A stretch of 64,000 nucleotides of DNA. It comes from Flavobacteriales bacterium UBA952 (GTDB taxonomy: Bacteria; Bacteroidota; Bacteroidia; Flavobacteriales_D; Crocinitomicaceae). A program made the translations under genes and the position numbers. Under the pieces are notes generated by a model. It did no database searches. It had not been told where the DNA came from and saw only the letters and a program-made list of their open reading frames with translations. Where the stretch lies: assembly GCA_905182495.1 (NCBI GenBank), contig CAJJBU010000018.1, positions 60,584 to 124,583 of the forward strand, given 5' to 3'. Of the stretch, positions 16,996 to 26,338 are shown in pieces (positions within the stretch are counted from its first letter, which is position 1; the number at the start of each line of letters is the position of its first letter).

Positions 16996-19104
16996 TTAGT
17001 TCTTAATAAATTGTTTTACCATCGTTTCTGAAGCAGAAACCATTCTTAAGTGGTAAACGCCACTAGCATATGTCGCTAGATCAATTGTTGTAATCCCGTT
17101 TTTATTAAGAGATGATTCTGAGAGAATTTTACCCGTGATGTCCGTAACATAAACGGTTTTAAATTCTTTAGTAGAATTAGAAGCATCTACTTTAATTTCG
17201 TTTTGAGCTGGATTTGGATAAATGACTACCTGACCATCAGAAACATAATCTATACCAGTTGTTCCTCCATCCGTATTTTCAACCGTAATACTTTCGCTTC
17301 CTCCGAAATCAGCAGCACTGATTGTGAAAATAGTTGTATTCGCGTTGTTTTTCAGTTGAAGATTGCCATCTGTTCCATTCCACTGTGAGGCCCCAAGACC
17401 ATCTCCGTAATAATCATAAATGGCAAATGTATAGCAGTCAGCATCTGGGAGGCTAACATCCCAGTTGTATTGCGTTAGGCTTTCCAAAGCATTTGTAGGA
17501 TCTGCTGTCGGGTTCTCTTGACCAGTAGCAAAATTTCCCGCAACATTTTCATTTCCTTCTGCCCAGATAACATCACCATTACTATTTGTAATTTCCAAGT
17601 AAGTTTCAGGAGCATAGTCGTCGGTCAACAAGGACACTTTGAGAATGTTATTCGTTTGCAAATCACAGTCATTCGGTCCTGGTCCTGGTCCAGTTCCTGA
17701 ACAAGGGTCAGACGAGCCGTTCAAGGTCGTTAAATTTGAACTTTCAGGGTCTAACCAAGGCTTCAGCCTTTCATTGTTTGCTGTTCCATTAGATGTCCAA
17801 TGGTAGGACATTTTCCCATACAAATCTGGAGAGGTTTGGTTTGTGCAGTATGAAGAACCTCCTGTTAAAGTTCCTATAATTAATCCGCTGTTGTTAAATA
17901 ATGGTGAGCCTGAAGAACCGCCTTCAGTTACACCATGGCCATTTGAATTTGAGGACCATGACATCTGCCAGTGAGACCCCCCTGCAGAACCCCATGAGGT
18001 ACTTTGCGTGCTTCCGTTGAAGGTTGAAATCTTTTTAATATCTCCAGCTGGGTGGTGAATTCCTGCCCCACCTTGCGTTGATGAAGATGCGGCTTTCCAT
18101 CCATTCCAATAAGCACTGAAGCTGGACGATTTAAGTGTATTTACCACAGTGGTTTCATTATTGTTATTTCCTAATTTAACTAATAAGAAGTCAGAACCTG
18201 TTTCCCCACCTCCATCATCAGAATCTGCAAGTCTTATACATCCTGTGATGTAATGATCGTCAAGAGAACCAGCTGTATTTGGATTATTGCAGTTGGGTGA
18301 TTCATAACGGAAATAAAAACGCCATTGGTTCATGTTAGAGGCAGATGAAGTTACTCCGCAGTGCAGCGCTGTAAGAAAATAAGGCTTACAATCTTGTTCA
18401 GTATTGTTTATTAATGAACCAGTGCACCAGCCGGCCATATTTCCTGTTACACAATAAATCCTTGCAACGCCATCTTTTTCATCTTGCCATGAGTCACCAA
18501 CTGGAGAGCAATTTACATTCACTTCGCAAGGATCTGATTCGTTGATTTTTGAAGTATTGGGATTCCCTGTTGATCGATAATTATATACGATTCTGTCTAT
18601 CAATATTTCACTGGCTTGTGTGTTCGCAGGCTCCGTTATTGTCAGAACTAAATCATCACCAAAACAAAGTGCAGCATTTTGCATTCTATGCGATAAAACA
18701 TCCTCTTGTGTCATTGGCTTGTGCACAATGTAACCTTCCATATTTCTAATTTCAAGTGTTGATTGACCGAACAGCTCGAATTTTGAAAACAAAAAACTTA
18801 AGGCTTCAGCCCCTTCAGCCTTTACACGAAGCTGCCAAGTTCTTGCCCCATCATTATTAATTTTCCAAGACCCAGTATAATTGGGATTGATATCGGTCGC
18901 AATGTTAGCTCCAATTCTATAAAGCTCACCATTTTTCTCACGCGCTAAATCTTCGAGGTGAACTTGAGTCAAATCAGGAGCATCTAGTACCAGAGAAGTG
19001 ATGTCTTTGATGTTCTCAAAAGGTTGAGAGACAAGGGTCTTTTCTTGTGCTGATAGATTGAGGGACATGCACGCGCAAAAAAGTAGAGTAAAAAAGTTTT
19101 TCAT
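16996..19104 (-). CDS. Secreted trypsin-like serine protease with T9SS type A sorting domain
   Basis: 702 residues with signal peptide MKNFFTLLFCACMSLNLSAQ. After a beta-rich N-terminal region of about 200 residues comes a trypsin-fold domain resembling lysyl endopeptidases: His in TALHC (about residue 245), Asp in GSDFLLVKL (~305) and the nucleophile in EGGSSGSPLF (~398), with many cysteines for disulfides. A second beta-domain follows (~490-610), then a C-terminal T9SS type A sorting domain: VVIYPNPAQNEI, an internal ITGKIL strand and the end MVKQFIKN. The protein is therefore expected to leave through SprA and be attached to or released at the surface. Whether cleavage is truly Lys-specific cannot be told. 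Confidence 0.9.
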   Translation of the reverse strand: MKNFFTLLFCACMSLNLSAQEKTLVSQPFENIKDITSLVLDAPDLTQVHLEDLAREKNGELYRIGANIATDINPNYTGSWKINNDGARTWQLRVKAEGAEALSFLFSKFELFGQSTLEIRNMEGYIVHKPMTQEDVLSHRMQNAALCFGDDLVLTITEPANTQASEILIDRIVYNYRSTGNPNTSKINESDPCEVNVNCSPVGDSWQDEKDGVARIYCVTGNMAGWCTGSLINNTEQDCKPYFLTALHCGVTSSASNMNQWRFYFRYESPNCNNPNTAGSLDDHYITGCIRLADSDDGGGETGSDFLLVKLGNNNNETTVVNTLKSSSFSAYWNGWKAASSSTQGGAGIHHPAGDIKKISTFNGSTQSTSWGSAGGSHWQMSWSSNSNGHGVTEGGSSGSPLFNNSGLIIGTLTGGSSYCTNQTSPDLYGKMSYHWTSNGTANNERLKPWLDPESSNLTTLNGSSDPCSGTGPGPGPNDCDLQTNNILKVSLLTDDYAPETYLEITNSNGDVIWAEGNENVAGNFATGQENPTADPTNALESLTQYNWDVSLPDADCYTFAIYDYYGDGLGASQWNGTDGNLQLKNNANTTIFTISAADFGGSESITVENTDGGTTGIDYVSDGQVVIYPNPAQNEIKVDASNSTKEFKTVYVTDITGKILSESSLNKNGITTIDLATYASGVYHLRMVSASETMVKQFIKN

Positions 19105-19178
19105 AGATTTGTTTTAAGATTTATACGTCATAAGGTTAGAAATTATTTTTAGACGTTTTGTATTGCTAATTTTACAAA

Positions 19179-19186
19179 CAAATATA
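19179..19186 (-). promoter_or_regulatory. Promoter -7 box for the protease gene
   Basis: TATATTTG on the minus strand, an exact TAnnTTTG match 74 bases before the protease ATG, in the divergent gap with the response regulator. A -33 element is not clear. Confidence 0.4.
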
Positions 19187-19209
19187 AGCGTTGTAATTCA
19201 ATTTTAAAA

Positions 19210-19896
19210 ATGCCAAAGATTTGCCTTATTGAAGATGAAGAAAGTTTGGTTGAGCTGATTAAGTTCAATCTTGAGTTGGAGGGCTATTCGGTGAACGTAT
19301 TTCAAAATGGCCAAAGGGCAATTGATGAAATTGATGAAATTATTGAAAGCGACCTTGTAATACTTGACGTCATGCTCCCTGAAGTTAGTGGTTTTGATGT
19401 TTGCAAGTCTATACGTAATCACAGCCAGGTACCCGTTTTGTTTTTATCAGCAAAAGGGATGGCAGCGGATAGAATACATGGTCTGCGTTTGGGCGCAAAT
19501 GATTATTTGCCTAAACCTTTTGACCTAGAAGAGCTTATTTTGAGGGTCCAAAATCTCATCCCTTCAAACGATTCAACATTGAATGCGGCAGAAGTTGTCG
19601 TCATAGGATCAAAGAAAATAGACTTTTCGACTTATGAAATGACAGATTCAAAAACGGGAAATCAACATCTATTTTCAAAAAGAGAAATAGAGCTTTTGAA
19701 ATTATTTTTTGAATCTAAAGGCCAAGTTATTTCACGGGACGAGATTCTAGACAGGCTTTGGGGGAAAGAAAATTTTCCGACTTCTCGAACGATTGATAAT
19801 TACATTTTGGTGTTTCGAAAATTATTTGAAGAGAATCCGAGGCAGCCAAAATATTTTCATTCTATCCGCGGGGTAGGCTATAAACTAACACTTTAA
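19210..19896 (+). CDS. OmpR/PhoB-type response regulator (no partner kinase nearby)
   Basis: 228 residues. The receiver domain (1-~115) has the acidic pair EDE at 8-10, phospho-acceptor Asp53 in LVILDVMLPE, the switch Ser80 in LFLSAKG and Lys102 in LPKPF, so it should be phosphorylatable. The C-terminal winged-helix DNA-binding domain (~130-228) has SKREIELLKLFFESKGQVISRDEIL and the ending SIRGVGYKLTL. No histidine kinase lies in the window. The TonB-dependent receptor starts ten bases downstream on the same strand, so the regulator probably shares a transcript with the receptor and the metal-binding protein and may respond to the same substrate. Confidence 0.93.
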   Translation: MPKICLIEDEESLVELIKFNLELEGYSVNVFQNGQRAIDEIDEIIESDLVILDVMLPEVSGFDVCKSIRNHSQVPVLFLSAKGMAADRIHGLRLGANDYLPKPFDLEELILRVQNLIPSNDSTLNAAEVVVIGSKKIDFSTYEMTDSKTGNQHLFSKREIELLKLFFESKGQVISRDEILDRLWGKENFPTSRTIDNYILVFRKLFEENPRQPKYFHSIRGVGYKLTL

Positions 19897-19906
19897 AATT
19901 TATTCA

Positions 19907-22108
19907 ATGCGACTTGGGCTAAGTTTGTTTTTTTTAATTCCGTTTATGATTTTCTCTCAGGTCAATGGTCTTGTTCAAGGTCAAAATGGCAAGAGTTTAA
20001 AACCTTTATATGGTGCGAAAATCAAATTAATAGGAGGGAAGACAGGAGTAATTACCGGAGAGGAAGGTCAGTTTAAATTAATTTTACCTAAAGACCTACC
20101 CGATACACTCGTGATTAGTGCTAGGGGCTATTTTTCTGATACCATCAGAGTAACTAAAGAAGACCGATTCACGGCCTTCAATATTGTTTTATATGCTGAG
20201 CAGTTACTCCCAGAGGTGATTGTAGATTTTAGAAAAAATGCAACTTCAATATTGAGACTCAAGGTATTGCATGTTGAAGAACTTACGTCTTCGGAACTTC
20301 GCAAGGCGGCTTGCTGTAATCTTTCAGAATCGTTTGAAACCAATGCCTCTGTTGACGTAAATATGACGGATGCCGTTTCTGGAGCAAAAAAAATTCAAAT
20401 GATGGGTTTGGAGGGGGTTTATACCCAAATTCAATTTGAGAATATACCTTATTTACGAGGCTTGGAAAGCTCATTTGGCTTGGAGACAATTCCAGGGTCT
20501 TGGATTGAGTCCATTCAAATTACTAAAGGGACTGGGAATGTAGTGAATGGTTATGAATCAATGGCAGGTTTGATCAATCTTGAGTTTCAAAAACCTGATG
20601 AAATGGATCAGTTGTTTATTAATGCCTATCAAAATAGGTTAGGCCGTAGTGAGTTGAGTTTTCACTCAGGCTTGAAGCTTTCAGAAAAATGGTCCACTGG
20701 GATTTTTGGGTTTGTTACCTCTCAATGGAATTCAATAGATGAAAACCAAGATGGTTTTAGAGATGTTCCTATTGGAAATGGTTTTGCCTTTAACAATCGT
20801 TATGATTTTCATGGAGAAAAAATGGAGATGAAGTTTGGTTTTAATGCCCATAAAGACGAGAAATTAGGAGGGCAAATGAATACAGAGACGAACAATCAGA
20901 GTGATGGTTATGGCGTGCTTTTGAATAATACCCACTTTGATGTTTTTACGAAGACAGGTATTTTCGGTAAAAAACCAAGTCAATCATTAGGAATCATTAG
21001 TAATTGGAAGTACCAGGAACTGAATGGTTACTTTGGCAATAGAAATTTTTCAGGCTTAGAGAAGCGAGCGTATCTTAATTTGATTTATGACGATTATATA
21101 AAGACCACGGATCATAGAGTTAAAGTAGGTGCGAGCTATACTTATATTGATATTAGTCAAATGGCGGACTCATTAGAAGACTCGCGAATAGAAAATATCC
21201 CTGGTGCATTTGGAGAATACACCTATACGGATTCAAGATTTACCTCAGTAATTGGTTTTCGTTATGATTACCATCTGCTTTTTGGGTCCCAGTTTGTTCC
21301 GCGATTACATTTGAAATATAAACTCTCGGAAAGAACGGACCTGCGCTTGACATCAGGTAAAGGTTGGCGTGTACCAAATTACATGATTGACAACGTTTCG
21401 TTATTGGCCAATTCGTTTGCTTGGACTCCACCCTCATCAATAAAGCCTGAAGTTTCTTGGAATGCTGGGGGGTCGATTTATCAAGAGTTTGATTTGTTTA
21501 AAAAGAAAGCAAGCCTTACGGTTGATTTTTATAGAACCTGGTTTGAAAATCAGCTTGTGGTCGACCGTGAAAATGACATCATTCGTTTTATTAATCAGCA
21601 GGATGAATCGGTATCCAATAGTCTTCAGGCAGAACTTTCTTTGGAGCCTGTAAAAAATCTCACCGTAAGGATGGCATACAAGTATTTAGACGTAAAGGCC
21701 TTGTACGGTGATTCCCAGCAGGCTAAAGTGATGATTCCAAAGCATAGGGGTTTTTTAAATGCTGCATACCTTACTCAAAATAAAAGATGGGATTTTGATG
21801 TTACTTTATCTATTTTTGGCAAGGCAAGGTTAGCATCGTCTCCCAACCCTGAAGCCCAAGAATACAGCTCGGTTTTCCCAAAACTGAATGCTCAAATAAC
21901 GTATAGGTATAAAAAATGGGAGTTTTATTTAGGTGGTGAAAATCTAACCAATTATAGACAGGAAAATCCCATTATTGAACCTGAAAACCCATTTGGTTCT
22001 AAATTCGATGCGACTCGGGCTTGGGGTCCAGTAATTGGGTATAATTTGTATTTTGGCATTCGTTTTGCAATACCCCACGCAAAGAGATTAATAAAAACTC
22101 TACAATAA
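19907..22108 (+). CDS. TonB-dependent outer-membrane receptor, probable metal uptake
   Basis: 733 residues: a signal peptide (LGLSLFFLIPFMIFSQ), a carboxypeptidase-regulatory-like beta-domain (~20-100, with GAKIKLIGGKTGVITGEEGQF), a plug domain (~125-230, with IQITKGTGNVVNGYESMAGLINLE) and a 22-stranded barrel ending in a phenylalanine-rich strand (YNLYFGIRFAIP). Such receptors import scarce nutrients using TonB energy. There is no SusD partner, which argues against glycan uptake. The cysteine pair in RKAACCNLSESF and the following heavy-metal-associated protein suggest a metal or metal chelate as substrate, possibly copper. This is inference from context. Confidence 0.9.
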   Translation: MRLGLSLFFLIPFMIFSQVNGLVQGQNGKSLKPLYGAKIKLIGGKTGVITGEEGQFKLILPKDLPDTLVISARGYFSDTIRVTKEDRFTAFNIVLYAEQLLPEVIVDFRKNATSILRLKVLHVEELTSSELRKAACCNLSESFETNASVDVNMTDAVSGAKKIQMMGLEGVYTQIQFENIPYLRGLESSFGLETIPGSWIESIQITKGTGNVVNGYESMAGLINLEFQKPDEMDQLFINAYQNRLGRSELSFHSGLKLSEKWSTGIFGFVTSQWNSIDENQDGFRDVPIGNGFAFNNRYDFHGEKMEMKFGFNAHKDEKLGGQMNTETNNQSDGYGVLLNNTHFDVFTKTGIFGKKPSQSLGIISNWKYQELNGYFGNRNFSGLEKRAYLNLIYDDYIKTTDHRVKVGASYTYIDISQMADSLEDSRIENIPGAFGEYTYTDSRFTSVIGFRYDYHLLFGSQFVPRLHLKYKLSERTDLRLTSGKGWRVPNYMIDNVSLLANSFAWTPPSSIKPEVSWNAGGSIYQEFDLFKKKASLTVDFYRTWFENQLVVDRENDIIRFINQQDESVSNSLQAELSLEPVKNLTVRMAYKYLDVKALYGDSQQAKVMIPKHRGFLNAAYLTQNKRWDFDVTLSIFGKARLASSPNPEAQEYSSVFPKLNAQITYRYKKWEFYLGGENLTNYRQENPIIEPENPFGSKFDATRAWGPVIGYNLYFGIRFAIPHAKRLIKTLQ

Positions 22109-22115
22109 AATTAAA

Positions 22116-22475
22116 ATGAAACAGATTAACAAGATGATTTTTCAAACGCTATTCGTTGTGTCGTTTGTTGTTTTTTCAAATTTAGTATCCGCCCAACAAG
22201 CGAAGATTGAAACCGTTCAGCTCAGCACTTCTGGTCAGTGCGGGATGTGCAAGGAGCGAATTGAAGCAGCTTTAGCATTTGCTCCGGGTATACAGTTTGT
22301 TGAGCTTTCAATGGTTGACATGGTACTGACAGTAAAGTACAAAACCAAGAAAATTGATTTACAGGGTGTGAAAAAACTGGTTTCTGACCTTGGTTATTCT
22401 GCTGGTGATATGAAAGCTAATGAGGATGCGATGAATAAATTACCAATGTGTTGTCAGCCTGGAGGACATCTTTAG
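22116..22475 (+). CDS. Secreted heavy-metal-associated (HMA) domain protein
   Basis: 119 residues with signal peptide ending at VSAQ. The HMA fold follows: a first strand IETVQLSTSGQCGMCKERIEAAL with the metal-binding CxxC motif (QCGMC, about residue 41), then GIQFVELSMVDMVLTVKYKT and VKKLVSDLGYSAGD. The C-terminal tail NKLPMCCQPGGHL adds two cysteines and a histidine, a likely second metal site. It starts seven bases after the TonB receptor and probably hands metal between the receptor and inner-membrane components in the periplasm. Cu(I), Zn(II) or Ni(II) could bind; sequence alone does not decide. Confidence 0.9.
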   Translation: MKQINKMIFQTLFVVSFVVFSNLVSAQQAKIETVQLSTSGQCGMCKERIEAALAFAPGIQFVELSMVDMVLTVKYKTKKIDLQGVKKLVSDLGYSAGDMKANEDAMNKLPMCCQPGGHL

Positions 22476-22534
22476 TTTTTTTGAATTCTATCGATTAAAA
22501 AATGTTTAACTTCGCCACCTAGTTAAAAGCAACA

Positions 22535-24436
22535 ATGAGTGATTCAATCCAGCATGAATGTGGCATCGCCCTTATTCGTTTAAAGAAACCAATTCAGTAT
22601 TATATAGACAACTACGGCACTGCTTTTTACGGTGTTAATAAGCTTCATTTACTCATGGAGAAACAGCACAATCGTGGTCAAGATGGAGCTGGTGTTGCCA
22701 ATATTAAATTAGGAATGGAACCGGGCGAACGTTATATTTCACGAATTCGTTCTATTGAGAAGGCGCCAATTCAAGATATTTTTGATCAAATTAATGCGAA
22801 ATTTAAAAGCCTTTACGAAGAGAATCCAGACTCGATACAAAATGTTGATTTTTTAAAGAAAAATGTCGGATTTACTGGCGAGTTGTTTCTTGGTCATTTA
22901 AGATATGGGACCTTCGGAAGAAATTCTAAGGAAAACTGCCATCCTTTTCTAAGACAAAACAACTGGATTACAAGAAATTTAGTAGTCGCTGGAAACTTCA
23001 ACCTTACCAATGTTGATGAACTTTTTGAGGTTCTTTTAAAGGTTGGTCAGCATCCAAAAGAAAAATCAGACACGGTGACTGTCCTTGAGAAAATAGGTCA
23101 TTTTTTAGATGTTGAAAATGATGAGCTATACCATAAGTTTAAAGAAGAAGGTAAATCGAATAAAGAGGCTTATGCGAAAATAGCAGAAGACTTGGGGGTT
23201 GCAAAGATCCTCCGTAAAGCCAGTGAAGATTGGGATGGAGGCTATACTATGGCAGGTTTATTGGGGCATGGAGATGCTTTTGTTTTAAGAGATCCTGCAG
23301 GGATTCGACCTGCTTTTTGGTTTGAAAATGATGAGGTTTGTGTGGTTGCTTCTGAGCGTCCGGCATTGCAAACGGCTTTTAATCTTCAAGTAGAAGATGT
23401 TAACGAGCTCACACCTGGTCATGCATTAATTATAAAAAAGAATGGTGAAGTAAAAGAGGAGCTAATCAACGCGCCTTTGGAGCCAAGAAAGTGTTCTTTT
23501 GAGCGTATTTATTTCTCTCGCGCATCGGACAAGGATATATACATTGAAAGAAAGGCACTTGGAAAGCTTATTGTAGAGCCTGTTCTAAAGACCATCGATT
23601 ACGATCTTAAAAATTCAGTTTTTTCATTTATACCCAATACGGCAGAGATTTCATTTTATGGAATGGTCAAAGGATTAGAACTGTATTTAAATGAAAAGAA
23701 AATAAAGCAAATTGAAGCTTTGGGTTCAAACCCAAAAACGGAAGATCTTCAAAATATTATTAGACAAAGGGCACGTATTGAGAAAATAGCGATTAAAGAT
23801 GCCAAATTACGGACCTTTATCACTCAGGATGATTCTAGAGATGATCTTGTTTCTCATGTTTACGACATTACCTATGGTGGGATTCGGCCCAACGAGGATA
23901 ACCTTGTTGTGATTGATGACAGTATCGTTAGAGGGACAACACTTCGTAAGAGCATTTTTAAGATTTTAGATCGTCTGAGTCCAAAGAAAATTGTAATTGT
24001 TTCATCAGCACCTCAAATTCGCTACCCCGATTGTTACGGAATCGATATGGCCAAGCTGGGGGACTTTATCGCCTTTAATGCGGCTATTGCTTTATTGAGA
24101 GAGCGTAAGCAAGAACAAGTAATAGAGGATGTGTATCATAAATGTTTGAGTCAGGTTGATTTACCCAAGGAAGAGGTAGTGAATTTTGTCAAGGAGATTT
24201 ATGCACCGTTTAGACCGGAAGAGATCTCTGCTAAAATTTCAGAATTACTGACTCCTGATGACATGAAGGCGCCAGTAGAAATTGTTTTTCAGTCTATAGA
24301 GAATCTGCATATTGCTTGCCCAGACAATCTCGGTGATTGGTATTTCACAGGGAATTATCCGACACCAGGCGGGTATAAGGTCGTCAACAAGGCCTTTGTG
24401 AATTGGATGGAAAACAGAGACGAGAGGGCTTATTGA
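22535..24436 (+). CDS. purF: Amidophosphoribosyltransferase, long Bacteroidota form
   Basis: 633 residues. The N-terminal glutamine amidotransferase domain begins MSDSIQHECGIALIRL, where Cys9 would become the N-terminal nucleophile after propeptide removal. Also visible are KQHNRGQDGAG and LFLGHLRYGTFG. The C-terminal phosphoribosyltransferase domain has the PRPP motif LVVIDDSIVRGTTLRKS (about residue 457). It makes 5-phosphoribosylamine from PRPP and glutamine, the first step of purine synthesis. It is longer than the ~500-residue enterobacterial enzyme, with insertions typical of this phylum (for example the LYEENPDSIQNVDFLKKN stretch). Its stop lies one base from the convergent MORN-repeat gene, leaving no room for a separate terminator. 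Confidence 0.93.
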   Translation: MSDSIQHECGIALIRLKKPIQYYIDNYGTAFYGVNKLHLLMEKQHNRGQDGAGVANIKLGMEPGERYISRIRSIEKAPIQDIFDQINAKFKSLYEENPDSIQNVDFLKKNVGFTGELFLGHLRYGTFGRNSKENCHPFLRQNNWITRNLVVAGNFNLTNVDELFEVLLKVGQHPKEKSDTVTVLEKIGHFLDVENDELYHKFKEEGKSNKEAYAKIAEDLGVAKILRKASEDWDGGYTMAGLLGHGDAFVLRDPAGIRPAFWFENDEVCVVASERPALQTAFNLQVEDVNELTPGHALIIKKNGEVKEELINAPLEPRKCSFERIYFSRASDKDIYIERKALGKLIVEPVLKTIDYDLKNSVFSFIPNTAEISFYGMVKGLELYLNEKKIKQIEALGSNPKTEDLQNIIRQRARIEKIAIKDAKLRTFITQDDSRDDLVSHVYDITYGGIRPNEDNLVVIDDSIVRGTTLRKSIFKILDRLSPKKIVIVSSAPQIRYPDCYGIDMAKLGDFIAFNAAIALLRERKQEQVIEDVYHKCLSQVDLPKEEVVNFVKEIYAPFRPEEISAKISELLTPDDMKAPVEIVFQSIENLHIACPDNLGDWYFTGNYPTPGGYKVVNKAFVNWMENRDERAY

Positions 24437-24437
24437 T

Positions 24438-25109
24438 TTAAGGCGTTATTTTTTTCCCGTTTTCATACATTTCTAATGACCTGAGGTTTCCGTTTGAGTA
24501 AAATTCTTTTTGACTTCCATGTTTTTTACCATTTACATAAAACCAGTCTGTTTTGATGTTTTTGGAGTTTTCATACCATTCAATGTATTTTCCATGAAAA
24601 GCACCATTTACACTATTTGATTGATGCATAGGAGAACCACTTCTATAAAAAGATTGATGCACGCCATCAGGAGCGCCATTTATATATCGCCCCTCATATT
24701 TTAATCCTCCATTTTTGTAGTATGATTTTTTTAAGCCGTTCTTTTTTCCAGCGCTGTAAACCTCATCGACCCACACCTGTCCATTATCATACCAACACTC
24801 TCTATGTCCATTCATTTCACCATTTTCATAGCTTACAAAGCATTTTTTACTATCATCCAGTCTCCATGATTTTGCTATTCCATTTCGTTGTCCACTTTTA
24901 TATTCTATCTCAAATTTGAACCCTTTATCACCAAATAGTTTCCCATTTATTTTTGTGGAATCCGTAATTAAAAAAACAACAGAATTTTCTTTAAATTTTC
25001 CGTCTTTTGTGAATGTCTCATCCACGTGATACCTGTTTTGGCTAACAGAATTAAGAGAAAGTCCCAGCATCAAAAATGGCAATATATACGTCAGAATGCT
25101 ATTTTTCAT
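24438..25109 (-). CDS. Exported MORN-repeat (YwqK-type) protein
   Basis: 223 residues with a signal peptide (MKNSILTYILPFLMLGLSLNSVSQ). The rest is a run of about six to seven MORN-like repeats of the form 'NG...Y.NG....', e.g. SYENGEMNGHRECWYDNGQV and FYVNGKKHGSQKEFYSNG. Such proteins are often named 'YwqK family antitoxin', but no toxin gene is adjacent, so that name should not be read as function. Its ATG overlaps the waaA stop (ATGA), placing it third in a three-gene unit with an outer-membrane protein and the KDO transferase. A surface or envelope role is the most that can be inferred. Confidence 0.85.
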   Translation of the reverse strand: MKNSILTYILPFLMLGLSLNSVSQNRYHVDETFTKDGKFKENSVVFLITDSTKINGKLFGDKGFKFEIEYKSGQRNGIAKSWRLDDSKKCFVSYENGEMNGHRECWYDNGQVWVDEVYSAGKKNGLKKSYYKNGGLKYEGRYINGAPDGVHQSFYRSGSPMHQSNSVNGAFHGKYIEWYENSKNIKTDWFYVNGKKHGSQKEFYSNGNLRSLEMYENGKKITP

Positions 25110-26338
25110 TTCTGTTTAAGTGTATTTGTAATAAATGAATGATTGACAATTTTGTTCGTGGCTCCTGCTTGACGTTTCATAAAAGCGTCAATTTTTTGCT
25201 TTAACGCTTGCTGGTCACTAAGTTCGTTTATTTTTTGAGAGAGCTGCGCTGCGTTTTCAACCACAAAACCAATGCCTCCATCAATAAATGCCTGCGCTTC
25301 GGGAAACTTCTGATGATGAGGCCCAAAAAAGACGGGGAGTCCATAGGCTCCTGCTTCCAAAATATTATGTAGGCTACCCGAAAAACCTCCTCCTACAAGT
25401 GCATAATCTGTATGTTGATAGGCAGAGGTAAGGTGTCCGATAGTGTCTAAAATCAACACGCGACTGCCGTTGTCTTCTTGATATTGGGTATAGCGAACAG
25501 ATGGGAGGTCTAAAGAATTTTGTAATCTCTCGATATTTGAAGGACTTACATTGTGCGGCGCAATGATCACCTTAGTTGTCAGATTCAATTTTAGAAATAA
25601 CCTGATGATTTCCTCTTCTTCCTTCCAGGAGCTTCCTGCGATTAGTATCGGCCCCTCGGATGTGAATTGTGTAAGAATAGAATCAGTTGATGTTGAGCTG
25701 TTCTTGTGTTGCAATACTTTGTCGTAGCGGGTATCTCCTGAAATCTCAATTTGTTTTACCCCAATAGATTCAAGTAGGGTTTTGCTATGCTGGTTCTGCA
25801 CAAAAAAGTGGTCGATACTTTGTAAGACGCTCGCAAAGAATCCGCCGTACCAGTTAAAATAAATCTGATTCTTTCGAAGGAGTGTTGAAATGGAAACAAG
25901 CTTTATATCTGATCGGCCACATTCTAAAATAAAGTTGGGCCAAAATTCATATTTCACAAATACAGCAAGCTTCGGTTTTGCTTTCTTTAAGAATAATTGA
26001 GCATTGGCTTTCGTATCGAATGGAAGATAGAGTGCAAGGTCAACGGAATGCGCTCTTTTGTGGTAATGTTTCATTCCAGAAGGTGAGAAAAAGGTCACAA
26101 GGACGAATGCATTAGGCGTATTTTGTTTAAGGGCAGTCATCACGGGCAGTCCCTGGTCAAATTCACCCAAAGAAGCACAATGAAACCAGATGACATTTGC
26201 GTTTTCCGGAATGTCACCTAATGTTACTGTCCAGTTTTTTCGCCCCTTTATGCCCTCCTTTATTTTTGCATTAAATAAAGAGGCAATTCTAAGGAATAGA
26301 ATAAAAAAATGAATACCTATTTGATAAAAAAAGCGCAT
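25106..26338 (-). CDS. waaA: 3-deoxy-D-manno-octulosonic acid transferase
   Basis: 410 residues, a GT-B glycosyltransferase attaching KDO from CMP-KDO to lipid A precursor at the inner membrane. An N-terminal membrane anchor (FFYQIGIHFFILFLRIASLF) is followed by IWFHCASLGEFDQGLPV, with the family's conserved Glu in the GEF motif. Then come VTFFSPSGMKHY, FVKYEFWPNF and the C-terminal nucleotide-binding part with VGGGFSGSLHNILEAGAYGL. The length is close to that of known WaaA proteins. Start and stop overlap both neighbours by one and four bases. Its presence shows an LPS-type outer membrane. Confidence 0.93.
   Translation of the reverse strand: MRFFYQIGIHFFILFLRIASLFNAKIKEGIKGRKNWTVTLGDIPENANVIWFHCASLGEFDQGLPVMTALKQNTPNAFVLVTFFSPSGMKHYHKRAHSVDLALYLPFDTKANAQLFLKKAKPKLAVFVKYEFWPNFILECGRSDIKLVSISTLLRKNQIYFNWYGGFFASVLQSIDHFFVQNQHSKTLLESIGVKQIEISGDTRYDKVLQHKNSSTSTDSILTQFTSEGPILIAGSSWKEEEEIIRLFLKLNLTTKVIIAPHNVSPSNIERLQNSLDLPSVRYTQYQEDNGSRVLILDTIGHLTSAYQHTDYALVGGGFSGSLHNILEAGAYGLPVFFGPHHQKFPEAQAFIDGGIGFVVENAAQLSQKINELSDQQALKQKIDAFMKRQAGATNKIVNHSFITNTLKQK

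Noticed and set aside
24438..25109. Toxin-antitoxin locus at the MORN-repeat gene
   Set aside because: The 'YwqK antitoxin' label is only a family name; the adjacent genes are waaA and purF, not a toxin, and the protein has a signal peptide.
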